A stretch of DNA of 64,000 nt from Pomphorhynchus laevis (GCA_012934845.2 WNNJ02003840.1:47366-111365), one strand, 5' to 3'. Shown: positions 10,201 through 22,025, counted from the stretch's first letter. Made by a program: numbers and translations. The notes: a model not told the origin generated them from the sequence alone.

Positions 10201-11040
10201 AGATTTCAGGGTCGTTTACAAGGATGACTGTGATATGAATAATTAATATCATCCGCATGTTCCACTTTTGACCGAACCATAATGTCCCTTATTTTCATCG
10301 TGTTTTTAAAAAACACTACTGGAGGTCTTCCATCTAATCCTGTTTGCCTGTATGCTCTCAACATGTTCCGCTGCAAATCATATAACGCTGGATGATAAGG
10401 AAGTAAACATACAGCTCGTTGTGTCTGTTTATTATTTCTGTTGTTTAGAAGGTCACTGCGATCAAAATTCATACATTTATTAATCTCTTTATATACCCGA
10501 ACAGGCGCGTATCCTCCTACTGACAGATCATCCTTAAGTATCTCTAACGCTTCGTATCTTGATTTAGCCGTACTAGATATTTTTATTATTTGCCTGGTCT
10601 CATTTTGAATGACCGCTTGTTTTGTAGCGGAACTATGACAGCTATGTGCATGCAGGTACATTGCGGCGGATTCCAGTTCCCTATAAGACGATGTCTCGAA
10701 AGTTACATTATTGTTATTTTTGTACCGTTAATGCGCACGTCGATAAAGCATACTTTATCTTGTCTCTCATAATTAAATTTGAGAAACCCACTGTTAATAT
10801 GAGATATGAATTCATTCAGACTATCTTCACCTAAAGTCCAGACCATAAATACATCATCTATGTATCTTAACCACGTATGTGGCTTATTCTCGGTGGTAGC
10901 TAATAATTCAGATTCATACATATCCATAAAGATAATTGCATACGTCGGGGCTAATGGCGTTCCCATTGCCGTTCCTTTTATTTGTTTGTACAATTTTCCC
11001 TCAAAAGAGATGACGTTATTCCGTAATACAACTTCGGTCG
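10022..11040 (-). pseudogene. PLE-A2, canonical Penelope RT to GIY-YIG, truncated at both ends
   Basis: The minus strand begins inside the RT next to an (AT)n tract. YKQIKGTAMGTPLAPTYA (motif B) and WLRYIDDVFMVW (motif C) lie at 10993-10850, then CFIDVRINGT. A frameshift near 10680-10700 leads to the thumb/linker frame (10661-10206), and another into the GIY-YIG start (10147-10022), which is broken by PLE-B. It is a different subfamily from the intact PLE-A1. Domain order is RT then GIY-YIG, the usual Penelope arrangement. Confidence 0.8.
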
Positions 11041-11045
11041 CATTG

Positions 11046-11108
<63 letters not shown>
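11041..11108. repeat. (AT)n microsatellite, left cap of palindromic array
   Basis: About 58 bp of pure AT dinucleotides separates PLE-A2 from the inverted 443-bp repeat array. A matching tract caps the other end at 12740-12821. Confidence 0.95.
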
Positions 11109-11110
<2 letters not shown>

Positions 11111-11392
11111 CCGTTTGAGATCATGAAGATCGATTGGAATCGGGACTGGTGATCCTTTGATGGATTCTTATTTATGTAACGAATAGTTGCTAGGTCACAC
11201 GAGGTGACTTTCGCATTGAAAACCAGCTACAGAATCCTTCCTTCATGATATCCAATTCCATACACCCTGACTACTAACGGCGCCATTGCCACAACCGTTT
11301 TCGTTTCGCCCGCTTTTTGCCACATGTTGGTAGCCCCGGGCTCGTCAGAAGGCTGACTACCAACTCTTCGCCTTTTGAAATTTGACTTATCC

Positions 11393-11446
11393 GAGATTCG
11401 AGCTGTCGCTCTCCGTACTTGGCTTGCGCTCTTGACTGCTAGGCTA
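11393..11446 (-). promoter_or_regulatory. tRNA-like Pol III A and B boxes in repeat unit (left arm)
   Basis: Reverse-strand copy of the boxes described at 12028-12081: A box at 11427-11446, B box at 11393-11404. Confidence 0.5.
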
Positions 11447-12027
11447 CGAATCCAGGATTACCAGATTTCACACAGTATATGAAACCTTCCATCATGATAT
11501 CCAGAAACTGCATTGTCCGAGATGCTTCTCTGGCATGCTAATTATAAATTTTACCGTTTGAGATCATGAAGATCGATTGGAATCGGGACTGGTGATCCTT
11601 TGATGGATTCTTATTTATGTAACGAATAGTTGCTAGGTCACACGAGGTGACTTTCGCGTTGAAAACCAGCTACAGAATCCTTCCTTCATGATATCCAATT
11701 CCATACACCCTGACTACTAACGGCGCCATTGCCACAACCGTTTTCGTGAAGGAAAACGGTTGTGGCAATGGGGAATTGGATATCATGAAGGAAGGATTCT
11801 GTAGCTGGTTTTCAATGCGAAAGTCACCTCGTGTGACCTAGCAACTATTCGTTACATAAATAAGAATCCATCAAAGGATCACCAGTCCCGATTCCAATCG
11901 ATCTTCATGATCTCAAACGGTAAAATTTATAATAAGCATGCCAGAGAAGCATCTCGGACAATGCAGTTTCTGGATATCATGATGGAAGGTTTCATATACT
12001 GTGTGAAATCTGGTAATCCTGGATTCG

Positions 12028-12081
12028 TAGCCTAGCAGTCAAGAGCGCAAGCCAAGTACGGAGAGCGACAGCTCGAATCTC
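12028..12081 (+). promoter_or_regulatory. tRNA-like Pol III A and B boxes in repeat unit (right arm, first)
   Basis: The A-box-like string TAGCCTAGCAGTCAAGAGCG is at 12028-12047. The B-box-like AGCTCGAATCTC is at 12070-12081. The 42-nt spacing is that of a tRNA gene. A full tRNA cloverleaf is not evident, so I read this as a tRNA-derived SINE head rather than a tRNA gene. Confidence 0.55.
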
Positions 12082-12470
12082 GGATAAGTCAAATTTCAAA
12101 AGGCGAAGAGTTGGTAGTCAGCCTTCTGACGAGCCCGGGGCTACCAACATGTGGCAAAAAGCGGGCGAAACGAAAACGGTTGTGGCAATGGCGCCGTTAG
12201 TAGTCAGGGTGTATGGAATTGGATATCATGAAGGAAGGATTCTGTAGCTGGTTTTCAACGCGAAAGTCACCTCGTGTGACCTAGCAACTATTCGTTACAT
12301 AAATAAGAATCCATCAAAGGATCACCAGTCCCGATTCCAATCGATCTTCATGATCTCAAACGGTAAAATTTATAATTAGCATGCCAGAGAAGCATCTCGG
12401 ACAATGCAGTTTCTGGATATCATGATGGAAGGTTTCATATACTGTGTGAAATCTGGTAATCCTGGATTCG

Positions 12471-12524
12471 TAGCCTAGCAGTCAAGAGCGCAAGCCAAGT
12501 ACGGAGAGCGACAGCTCGAATCTC
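12471..12524 (+). promoter_or_regulatory. tRNA-like Pol III A and B boxes in repeat unit (right arm, second)
   Basis: Identical boxes one period (443 bp) downstream: A at 12471-12490, B at 12513-12524. Confidence 0.5.
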
Positions 12525-12737
12525 GGATAAGTCAAATTTCAAAAGGCGAAGAGTTGGTAGTCAGCCTTCTGACGAGCCCGGGGCTACCAACATGTGGCAA
12601 AAAGCGGGCGAAACGAAAACGGTTGTGGCAATGGCGCCGTTAGTAGTCAGGGTGTATGGAATTGGATATCATGAAGGAAGGATTCTGTAGCTGGTTTTCA
12701 ACGCGAAAGTCACCTCGTGTGACCTAGCAACTATTCG

Positions 12738-12739
<2 letters not shown>

Positions 12740-12821
<82 letters not shown>
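12740..12821. repeat. (TA)n microsatellite, right cap of palindromic array
   Basis: About 80 bp of TA repeats starts inside the repeat unit, right after CTATTCGT. Confidence 0.95.
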
Positions 12822-12824
<3 letters not shown>

Positions 12825-13260
12825 TATCTTACGATTTACACCAGCACAAGCAAAATAGATTCAAAATTTTATTGAAAACGTTTCGCTCTTTGGAGCTTTG
12901 TCAATTGTATATAGTTATTTGTTAACAGCTTAGAATTTCAAACTAGTGATGATTAAATGATGCTAATTTACATACAGTCCAATCATTGCTCACTCGCAAT
13001 GTATCATCAAAACAAAGCAGACTCAATCGATTTCCTACAAGATCAAATGTTTTGCATTTGCGACAAAGACTTAAAGATATTCACATTGGTTCTGATGATC
13101 TAAGGCATAAGATAAACAAAGCAAAATGGGCTCGAAAAACCGGTTCTGAAAACCGCAAAATTTTTAAAATGAATGATGATTATAGACGTGGTAATCAACG
13201 TTTCGGATTGATCTTTATATCAATATATTTTGAAGTAATATTTTAATTACTATTTAATAA
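12822..13260. other. PLE terminus-like segment, no intact gene
   Basis: On the minus strand at 12906-12878 there is a degenerate hammerhead-like string: TTGACAA, the hairpin GCTC-CAAA-GAGC, then GAAACGTTTT. This is the same signature seen at other PLE ends here. An open frame at 12987-13246 begins with TTG, is lysine/arginine-rich and resembles nothing I know. Confidence 0.45.
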
Positions 13261-14459
13261 TCCATTCATGAGAGACATGTTCTTAATAATAGCCGAGATT
13301 CTTTAAGCCATATTATCATCAATGATCAAGGCTACTCAAATATTTGAATAGTATTTCTCAAATATTACAGAAATTCGTAAAATTTCATTATTTAATATAT
13401 TATATTTTATATTATATGGTATGCATGAATGCTCATGCAAAAAAAATGTTTCTTGTAAATTTATATATGACATCTTTACGATATAAATTAAAAGTAGTTA
13501 TAAATTAATAATAGATATAAATTAATAGTAGATATAATAATATAAAATAATTATAAATCTTCTATCAATTATAAATAATTGTTAGATTATTTATAATCTA
13601 ACAATTATTTATAATCTAACAATTATTTTTGATAAATAAAAAATTAAAAAATTAAATAATAAACAATTGCTAAATAATTTTATACATCTATAAAATTGAA
13701 ATTAAAAATAAAAATCAATTTTTATGAATTGACTAATAGATAACAAACTATGTATCAGAATAAAGATTAGATGTCATTAGGATGATGACCTCTAGGAACA
13801 TAGCAAATTAAATAAGCTAACTGAGTCTACGTATTTTTTATTGCAAATTAAAAATAATGCAAAATAAAAGTTAAATAATAAAAAATTAATTACTAATAAA
13901 TAATTGTTATTTTTATATAATTTATATCAACATGAATTATAAACTGAAATTAAAAATAAAAATCAATTTTTATGAATTGACTAATAGATAACAAACTATG
14001 TATCAGAATAAGGATTATAAGTCATCAGAAGGAACTGCTACGTTATAAGGTTACGGCCCCTAACTCCTCTACCCAACATAGCAGTTAGGCCAAATGCATG
14101 CTAATGATGTATTTCCTCTGATAAAACTATCTAGTATCTTATTCTAATACAAAGTATATTATTTATTATCCATCCATAAAAATAAACTTTATTTTTATGA
14201 ATTGACTAATAAATAACAGACGTTGTATCAGAATAAGGATTAGAGGTCATCAGTAGGAACTGCTATGCTATCATGTTTCGGCCCCTATTCCTCAACCCAA
14301 CATAGCAGCGGGGCCAAATACATGCTAATGATGTATTTTCTTAGATGAAATTTGCTTATATAATATCCTACAAATAATACAAAGTATATTTTTTATTACC
14401 ATCCGTAAAAATTTCCGCTAATGATTTTAAATTTATTTTTAATATTATTTTGTTGATAT

Positions 14460-14497
<38 letters not shown>

Positions 14498-14740
14498 TAC
14501 TATTTTCTGCTTGATGTTATTTTTATAGTAACCTAGTTTAAAATATGTATCTATTAAATTATTTAAATGATTTTGAAGAAAGCCAATATCATTACATATT
14601 GTTGCAATTCTTAAAATTTCATTATTTAATGTATTATATTTTATATTATATGGTATGCATGAATGCTCATGCAAAAATATGTTTCTTGTAAATTTAAATG
14701 TCATCTTTACGATATAAATTAATAGTAGTTTTAATTGATG
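13261..14740 (-). mobile_element. Nested and tandem PLE-B 3' ends (copy 3) with short RT tail
   Basis: An RT tail frame (14704-14459) reads FKFTRNIFLHEHSCIPYNIK and is interrupted by an (AT)n tract. Two tandem copies of the GC-rich block lie downstream at 14345-14228 and 14110-14015, about 213 bp apart. A partial third is near 13770, ending with the terminal motif at about 13816-13836. The segment 13261-13400 is an inverted copy of 28105-28262. Confidence 0.7.
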
Positions 14741-14854
14741 TTAACAAAGTATAATATGTCTAATATAAGATTCATAAAAGGGAAAGGGGCATCCCTCTAC
14801 CATTGCATTCGCTTAAATAACTGACTAAAATGCAGAAATCTTTTTTAAATCCGG

Positions 14855-15297
14855 TTGAAACCCCTTTATGGGGGCAACTTAAATTTCAAGTTAATTTCAA
14901 ATGACAACCTAACCGATCCTCACTGTAGCCAGTGGCATTGCTGGGGGCACTGGAGTTCAAGCTGCAATATATTCAGGTGCTGCGGTGTCTGCTTTTATGC
15001 AAGCATGGAGCACTTAGCTGTTCGCACTTCAATCTCTGCTGTTCAAACTGCGGGTTGCCATACCCAGCGTGGTCCCGCAGATGCTCGAACTTCAAGACAT
15101 ACGAGAAAAGACACTTGAAGACGTTTGAGTTCCCCAAGCATGATCCTACTGGGTTCGATGACACTGTTAAAAGATTTGCTTTAGCGATGAATGTTGATGC
15201 AATCATAAAAATTACAGACCAACGCATTGCTGATAATATGAAATCAATTGGGGCCTTGTTTAGTAGACTGTCAGAGGCGGTGTCGACACCCCTGTAA
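14855..15297 (+). pseudogene. LINE ORF1 remnant with CCHC-like finger (R1/I/Jockey-like)
   Basis: The frame at 14932-15297 carries CCSNCGLPYPAWSRRCSNFK, which resembles the gag-type zinc knuckles of R1/I/Jockey ORF1 proteins (C-NCG-x-H/Y-PAWSRxC). The tail FDDTVKRFALAMNVDAIIKI is not diagnostic. The upstream part is in another frame. An endonuclease fragment lies 450 bp downstream in the same orientation, so both probably come from one dead element. Confidence 0.5.
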
Positions 15298-15736
15298 TCT
15301 AAAAGGCTTCAGTACAAAGTCATCGAAAAGGGCCTCTTCACGGAATAGCAAATCCCCACTTAGATTGCTGAAATAGGGCAAGAAGTGAAAGATCAATAAT
15401 ATTGGAAATGACTATATTGCCTCCAGCCAAGGAGAGGTCAATGGTCACGCTGTTAGGCCCGGACGGAGGAAGAACAACGTTCTCTCCTCTGGACCCAACT
15501 AGTGGGTTCTGCTATCCTTCTTAGTGACATCAATTGCATGGAATAGTGAAACTCGGAATGTTCTTCTGCCATGAGCCTTCTATATTGTCGATATGCAGAT
15601 GCTATAGACCTCCAGGATACTAGATTTATTCGGTTCCCCCAGGGCATTACTTGATATACACCAAAGTACCTCAATACCCACTTTACTTCTTGCATAACCC
15701 TACCTCACTCATCTTTATCTCAAGGTTTTCTAACCT

Positions 15737-16850
15737 TTGTTAAGAGCTCTTAAAAATCTTCCTTCTATTAAACTATTCTTGACATGCCCTGTCTTGTTTA
15801 TCAATAACACTTTAAAAAATGATAAACGCATCAGCATTGCCAATACTTATATTAGGCCGGGAGAGATTCAAAATAACCGTGACTTCCTGGATCGTATATT
15901 AGGAAGCAAAAATGTCATTTTAATTGCAGACTTTAACGACAGATCTGGTCGTTAGATTAACGCAGCACTCATCAGAGCTAGGAACGTATATCTTATTCAT
16001 AAACCACCAGTCCCACTTTCATTCCACTACAGCGAATTCTCTCCTCGACATACTTCTACGTAATGAGATGTGGCTGCCAAAGCCCATTTGTACTGAGAAG
16101 TAGGGCCAACAACTGCCCACATCCATGACCAAATTCACTGGAGGTTAGAAGATGATACGCTATTGCGAAAGCGATTTCACTTTGATCCAATCAGAGTGGC
16201 CTGCGTCCAGGCAGCTATCCGACTCTTGCCTGTTGTAGGAGATGTGAGTCCGACGTGAATTAACTTTTTCCTATCTTTGCGGAAAGCTATCGCGGTACTT
16301 TCGAGCAGTATAAAGGTCGAATATTCAATCCCACTCCAGCAAAACTCAGAGCCCTAACAAAAATGCTACACCTTCCCAATCTAACTGTTTCCGTTAGACA
16401 GGCTCTCTCGAAAGAATACTAGAGCTCTAGATATAGATTCCAGCTGAGTAAGTATAAAACGGGCATTGCTCGTCCTAACACTTCTCAGTCTTCCGCTTGG
16501 ATGATATTCACGAAGGAGGAATATGTCTGCTAGAGGAAGAGCTTTTGGTCAAATTCGTAATATAGGCCTTGATAAAGTTTCTGGGCGTTACTATCCTTAA
16601 ATAATTACGGAGCCGCTAAATCTCCCTAACCAATCCCGCCTTAAAGTGACTCCAGGAGCAGAGATTTATCTGTTACAGATATTCTAGATTCCTGAGGACC
16701 ACTTACATCACCTCCAGAACCCACGCACCACTTTATACTCGGGTATCTAAGCTTTTGACAGACAGTCAGAGAAAAGACGTCGCCATTACAATGCTGTTAG
16801 CCACCTCATCCGATGTTGACAGTATTAACATTATCTAGAGAATATTTTAA
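15737..16850 (+). pseudogene. LINE endonuclease and degraded RT start (R1/I/Jockey-like)
   Basis: At 15737-15955 the frame has ISIANTYIRPGEIQ and NVILIADFNDRSGR, the typical Y-x-P...DFN endonuclease block. Downstream frames (SLLDILLRNEMW near 16035, HWRLEDDTLLRKRFHFDP near 16140, QLSKYKTGIARPN near 16440) look like the rest of the endonuclease and the RT N-terminus, with many stops. The copy is old. It ends at LINE-L copy 2 (about 16980). Confidence 0.5.
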
Positions 16851-16983
16851 TCGAAGAAAAATTGATTCAAAAACCAGCGGCTCATTTTGATTTAGAATTT
16901 CCTTATCTAAAAAAGATTTATTTTAACGTGGCAAATGTGTGCCAGCGCACGCTTACATGACCACAACAAAACAAAAATGTAAA

Positions 16984-17340
16984 TCATGTGTCAAGAAGGT
17001 GTGAACGTAGGAGGTGTTTGAATATGATAAAGGAGGGAACGCGGCGAACGTCGAGAGGGAGTTGATTCCAGGCGAGTGAATCGGCGACGAGGAAGGATCG
17101 GAAACCGTAGTTGTTGGAGTAATTAGGAACGTGGAGTAAGAGGGTATGACGGAAACGCGGCGATAGCGAGGTGGGGCGAGTGTCGTCTAAGAAAGGAAGG
17201 TTGATGAACGATGGGGAGTCGACAGCGATGAGACGAAAAGTTACGAGAAGCCGGAGTTTGATGCGGATGTGGATGGTGGGCCAGGAGTGTTGGGCAAGAT
17301 ATGTGGATGTGTGGTTAAAGCAACGGAGACGAAAAAGCAC
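16984..17340 (-). pseudogene. LINE-L ORF2 C-terminal domain
   Basis: The frame reads MLFRLRCFNHTSTYLAQH, then FRHTLLLHVPNYSNNYGF, then DSLAWNQLPLDVRRVPSF. The WNQLP...R...S...F pattern is the standard L2/CR1 ORF2 carboxyl end. The matching tail in the duplicated repeat (24.6-25.2 kb) has WNKLPSAIRST. Confidence 0.75.
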
Positions 17341-17689
17341 TCAAATGGCGGAGTTGATTATTCATTGTAGGGGTAGGATTATGGATTTTTGAGAATTGGC
17401 GAAAAGGCTAAGGCAGTAATCAATTTTAGAGAAGATAAGCGATGAAATAAGAGACATACAATATAGGAAGTCGACAAGATGGCGGATATGGAGGATGTCA
17501 CGGAGAATTAAGTCAGACGAGCGGACCTTGTCAAGGCGAAGGGTTTAAGGGAAAGGTGATCATCGAAATTGAAGCCTAAGAAAGTGGGATTGTGTATTAT
17601 GGGGATGATCGATGAGGCAAAATATACAGTAGGAGGAGATATGTTTGGTTTACGGGGGAGGATCCACATTATTTTGGAATTGTCGAGGT

Positions 17690-18906
17690 TTAGAATGAGA
17701 TGGAGATAAGAGAGACGTTTGTAGATATAAGAAATACAGTTGGAGGCAGGAACGCCGATATCGTGTATGCGATGTGCAGGTGCATGAGCCTAGATGATGA
17801 TGTCATCGGCGTATTACATGATGTTAAAGGAGAAACGTTTAATAATTTGAGAGAGATCGCCAAGCAGAAGAGACAAAAGCATGGGACCAAGGACTGAATC
17901 TTGTGGGACCCCGCAAAATATAGGGATGTGAGGGGAGGATGATGGATTAGAACAGACGCGAAAGCAACGGTCGGATAGATATGAGGCAAACCATGCTACG
18001 GAGGAAGAAGAAAAGCCGTAATCATAACAAAGGCGGGAAAGGAGGACGGAGTGGTCGACAATGTCGAAGGCGGAGGAGAGGTCAATAGAGATGAGAACAC
18101 TATATAGAGCCTTGTCTCGAGAAATGAGTAAGTCGTTGTAAACTTTCATGCAAGCGATTTCTGTGGAGTTATTAGAGCAAAAAGCGGATTGGAAAGAAGG
18201 GTACAGATTGAATGATGAGAGATAAGCGTTGATCTGTATTAAGATGAGGCGTTCTAAGAGCTTAGAAAGAGTTGCGAGTAATGAAATGAAGCGATAGCTG
18301 GAACTAAGTGAGGGGTCGAGCGACTGTTTCTTAAGGAGGGGACGAACGATTGCGGATTTCCAGTGTGAAGAGAAGATACGACTGTGGATGAACGAGTTAA
18401 ACAAGGATGTTAGAAAAGGGGATATTGATGAGCATATGAATTAAAGTATGTGGGTAGGCATGGGATCGCAGGTGATGTTTTGTTGGACAAGGAAATGAGG
18501 ACAGATGATACTTAGATAGATGAGACAGGGAAAATATGAAAGAGTTCCGGGAGGATGTGGCTTGGCGGGGCAGAGTGGGATAGGAAGAAGACTGGTGTTT
18601 TCGAGAGCAACGTAGATACTTTGGTCTAGAGAAATGACGAGTAATCATGGAGATTGATGTGGCAAGGCGAAATGGAGTGAGCGAGGATTGAATTAAAAGT
18701 ATGCCAGAGAGTCTTAGAGTTAAATGAAGTGATGATTTTATGCTGCCAGAATGAGTTGCATTTGGTACGTAGTAGGTTGAGATGAGACCGGCGATGAGCA
18801 AGATATGTTTCACGGAAAGACGGAGTGATGGATCAGAAATCACGTCTGAGTGAGCGGTGATAGACTCAAAAAGCATGACAAGAGTCGACACCTTGAGAGT
18901 AGGCAT
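17690..18906 (-). pseudogene. LINE-L ORF2 linker and reverse transcriptase, frameshifted
   Basis: The RT frame 18404-17814 contains HWKSAIVRPLLKKQSLDPS, SIDLSSAFDIVDHSVLLSRL (motif A) and FCGVPQDSVLGPMLL (motif B with Gly to Asp). The YADD box (17808-17797, YADDIIIY) directly follows a stop codon. The upstream linker (18906-18397, NSFIFSLSHLSKYHLSS and similar) is in another frame. Catalytic residues remain readable, but frame breaks make it dead. Confidence 0.85.
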
Positions 18907-19032
18907 TGGATGTCAAACCATGGGGCACGGTGCAAGCTACGGTATGGGTGAGGCTTCAAGGGCAAGAGATGATCGAGAATGGATGTGAGTTTATAGTGGA
19001 AAGGAAGGTAAGATCGTAAGGAGAGGAATATG

Positions 19033-19990
19033 TTATTGTGGGATAGGATATAGACGATTTGAGTAAGGCCGGGCGGTGAAGTGTGTCCTCATGATTTCTC
19101 CAAGGGCGATGTAGGATTGTAGGTGTGTGAGGAGGGTGTGGTTGTGAGTGAGATCAAGGGTGACGAGAAAGTGATCGGATAGACCAGTTTCGTAAATGGT
19201 GTGATGTGTAGGCAGCAAAACGATCGGGGACAGCGATGATGCCCCATAAAGGATATGTTTGGGGGCAGTGGATATGGGTTTTAGTTATAGTTGGATAGAA
19301 TGTTGATGGACTGGATGGACTCGGTGAAAGAGGGGCGGTGGACGCGGATGTTGCCGTCGTCAAGAACGATTGAAAGGATGGAGGACAAAGAACAGTTGGA
19401 CGGAAGGTCAGCGAGTTCGGTAAAAAATAAGGATGTAGGGTCTGATGAACCAGGACGGTATACAATGGCGAGATCTAGAGTGATCGGTTTAGAAGATCGA
19501 CAAGTGATCAATTCAAAAGAGCAAGGTGTGAAAGGGGGAGTAATTTTGCGAATAGACGCGGGGTGACAGGCGAATGCGACAATGCCGCCATGATTAGATG
19601 ATTTAGAAGGGGATGAGCTGAGTGGGTTTGCGGATTCGACTAATGAGCAACTGGCAGAGAGCAAACGGCCAATGCAGAGGTTGTGGGAATCTGAGTGCCA
19701 GGATTCTGTGCGGCAGAAGAGATCGATGGATTGCTTGGTGAAAACTTTGATGATGATATCGGATATATCGAGAATAGATCTAGTGTTGAGGAGGTCGTGG
19801 CGGAAACCGTATGTGATGGTGATAGAGGCTAGTGGAGAAGACACATAGGGGAGATGGAGCGTTATCGAATTTTTGAACGGGTGTGGACAACTTGAAAATT
19901 TCCGTTGATGTTTCGGATGGAGAGATGTTTTGCCGGTTTCTTCGCAAAGGCGTTTATAGATGAGGGCAGATGACAGTTGAACGTTTTTGG
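19033..19990 (-). pseudogene. LINE-L ORF2 APE endonuclease, frameshifted
   Basis: The 250-residue frame (20033-19281) has LLNTRSI, RTESWHSDS and LAIVYRPGSSDPTSLFF. The DFN block has decayed to DDGNIR. The remainder, with SDHFLVTLDLTHNH (19166 downward), is in another frame. The ORF2 start codon seen in copies 1 and 3 is ATA here (near 19863). Nuclease activity should be lost. Confidence 0.8.
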
Positions 19991-21033
19991 AGGGGGTGCG
20001 ATTGGGAAAAATGCGAGTGGCTGAAGAGGACATGAGTTTGAATCGTTGGGAGAGGACACACGACGCGTGAGAGCGATGCTTTAAAACAATTTTTAGGAGA
20101 GGGGCTGGGAAGGATTGGATTGAGAAGATTTGTGCAGGCGGATGAATGCGATTGGAGAGATGTTGTTGAAAACGGATGGTTTATTCGCAAGAACAATCGT
20201 CGAGTTGATGGATCTGAATGCGGTAGCATCGTGGTCGATACGTGCTTGTTGAGATAAAGAGGTGGAAGGAGTTATATTAGTGACGATGACGCAATGATTA
20301 CGTAAATAAGATTTGTTTAGGCGGATGAATGCGACCGGAGAGATGTTGTTGAAAATGGTTGGTTTATCCGCAGGAACAAGAGACGAGAGGATGGATCCTA
20401 ATGCGGTAACATCGTGGTCGAGACGTGCTGGTTGAGATAAAGAGGTGGAAGGTGTGATTATTAGTGATGATGACGCAACGATCACGATTAGGAAAGCGTT
20501 TCCCTAAAGGAGGACGAGTAACGTGAGTTGGTAAGATCACGATAGTAGAGCTGGGAGTTGAGGGTATCAAGGGAGAAGGTTTAACAGCGGAATATAAAGA
20601 GGATTTATATAATATAGAGGGTAGTGCGCGATGTGAGGAAAGGTTATGAGAGGATGAATTGTGGAGGTTGGTGAGGTTATTTTGATTGAGGGATGTAGGT
20701 TATTGAGAAACGAGACAGAAGGGAAGATACCTGGTTGTCGGGAAGTGAAGACATGGGATTAGAAGTGCATGTGATGACAGGATTACTGGGTTGATAAAAT
20801 GCATCAGAAACGACTGGTGTGATTTGAGTTGACACGTTGGAGATTGATATGATCTTATGGGAGAGGTCGCATATGAGTTTGTTGGTACAAAAGCCACATA
20901 TGAAGTCTTCTTTAGACTTACAGTTGTTGCATGCTATTGTAGTCCAGACGCTGCAGTCGTGTGTCAAGCACTGTACTTGTAGTTGAGCACAGTTGGTGTC
21001 GGTCGTAGCTGTCTTCTTACGTCCTCCCATCAA
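19862..21033 (-). pseudogene. LINE-L ORF1 with internal tandem duplication of the RRM-like domain
   Basis: The ATG at 21033 opens MMGGRKKTATTD. The finger is CLTHDCSVWTTIACNNC...FICGFC. The RRM-like stretch occurs twice in a row (20485-20093): ITPSTSLSQPARLDHD...ISPVAFIRLNKS, then ITPSTSLSQQARIDHD...ISPIAFIRLHKS, with a period of about 181 bp. The other copies have a single domain. Frames end at FQVVHTRSKIR (about 19862). The sequence between 20677 and 20570 is frameshifted. Confidence 0.75.
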
Positions 21034-21179
21034 CGTCCTTGTGTGTTTAAACTGTTAAATTTGCTATTGATTGAAATGATTGGGTTTACAGCGAGCGGAA
21101 CTGTAATTTCCTCTGTAATTTGTTTTAATAATTAGAGAGGTTAAATCTGAAAATTCCGCGAGCGGAGCGAGCGGAAATG

Positions 21180-22025
21180 GATTGATCCAGAATCGGATTG
21201 ATCTGGAATCGGAGGAACTGGATTGATCTGAAACTGGATTGATCTGAAACTGGATTGATCTGGAACTGGATTGATCTGGAACTGGATTGATCTGGAACTG
21301 GATTGATCTGGAACTGGATTGATCTGGAACTGGATTGATATGGAACTGGATTGATCTGGAACTGGATTGATCTGGAACTGGATTGATCTGGAACTGGATT
21401 GATCTGGAACTGGATTGATCTGGAACTGGATTGATCTGGAACTGGATTGATCTGGAACTGATTGACCTGGAACTGAATTAATCTGGAGCTGGATTGATCT
21501 GGAAATGGATGGATCTGGAAATGGATGGATCTGGAACTTGATTGATCTGAAACTTGATTGATCTGGAGCTGGATTGATCTGGAACTTGATTGATCTGGAA
21601 CTGGATTGATCTGGAACTGGTTTGATATGGAACTGGTTTGATATGGAACTTGATTGATATGGAACTTGATTGATATGGAACTTGATTGATCTGGAACTTG
21701 ATTGATCTGGAACTTGATTGATCTGGAACTTGATTGATTTGGAACTGGATTGATCTGGAACTGGATTGATCTGGAACTGGATTGATCTGGAACTGGATTG
21801 ATCTGGAACTGGATTGATCTGGAACTGGATTGATCTGGAACTGGATTGATCTGGAACTGGATTGATCTGGAACTGGATTGATCTGGAATTGGATTGATCT
21901 GGAACTGGATTGATCTGGAACTGAATTGATCTGGAACTGGATTGATCTGGAACTGGATTGATCTGGAACTGGATTGATCTGGAACTGGATTGATCTGGAA
22001 TTGGATTGATCTGGAACTGGATTTA
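21180..22025. repeat. 845-bp minisatellite of a 16-mer (GATCTGGAACTGGATT)
   Basis: About 50 units with few variants (CTTGATT, GATATGG and AAATGGATG types), which cluster in the middle while both flanks are nearly uniform. Every unit carries a GATC. The common strand has an in-frame TGA every third unit in each frame, so it is not coding. It lies directly upstream of the 5' end of LINE-L copy 2. Confidence 0.95.

Larger units (their letters stand above)
11109..12739. repeat. Palindromic array of a 443-bp repeat unit
   Basis: Left arm: one full unit (11109-11553) and a partial one (11554-11746) in one orientation. The direction then flips at about 11748, and the right arm has two full or near-full units and a partial one in the opposite orientation to 12739. 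The period measured from the A box is 443 bp (12028 to 12471). Units are almost identical; the copy next to the centre lacks about 23 bp (after GGCAATGG). The unit has balanced base composition, unlike its surroundings, and contains tRNA-like boxes. It is probably SINE-derived or a satellite that amplified recently. Confidence 0.85.
16980..21180 (-). mobile_element. LINE-L copy 2, full-length layout but decayed
   Basis: Order on the minus strand: ORF1 (21033-19862), endonuclease (about 19990-19033), linker (18906-18397), RT (18404-17690) and C-terminal tail (17340-16984). It is collinear with copy 1 and complete at the 3' coding end, so it shows what copy 1 continues into beyond the window. 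The 5' side abuts a 16-mer minisatellite. Confidence 0.85.

Noticed and set aside
10806-11126. Plus-strand frame with a long Tyr-Ile run
   Set aside because: Antisense of PLE-A2 RT continuing into the (AT)n tract.
12028-12081. A genuine tRNA gene
   Set aside because: The boxes are good but I could not build acceptor and anticodon stems; it is repeated within a SINE-like unit.
12987-13246. Lys/Arg-rich frame next to the palindromic array
   Set aside because: Starts with TTG, short, no recognisable motif, inside PLE terminal debris.
21180-22025. CRISPR array or coding repeat
   Set aside because: No spacers; units are contiguous 16-mers with regular stops.
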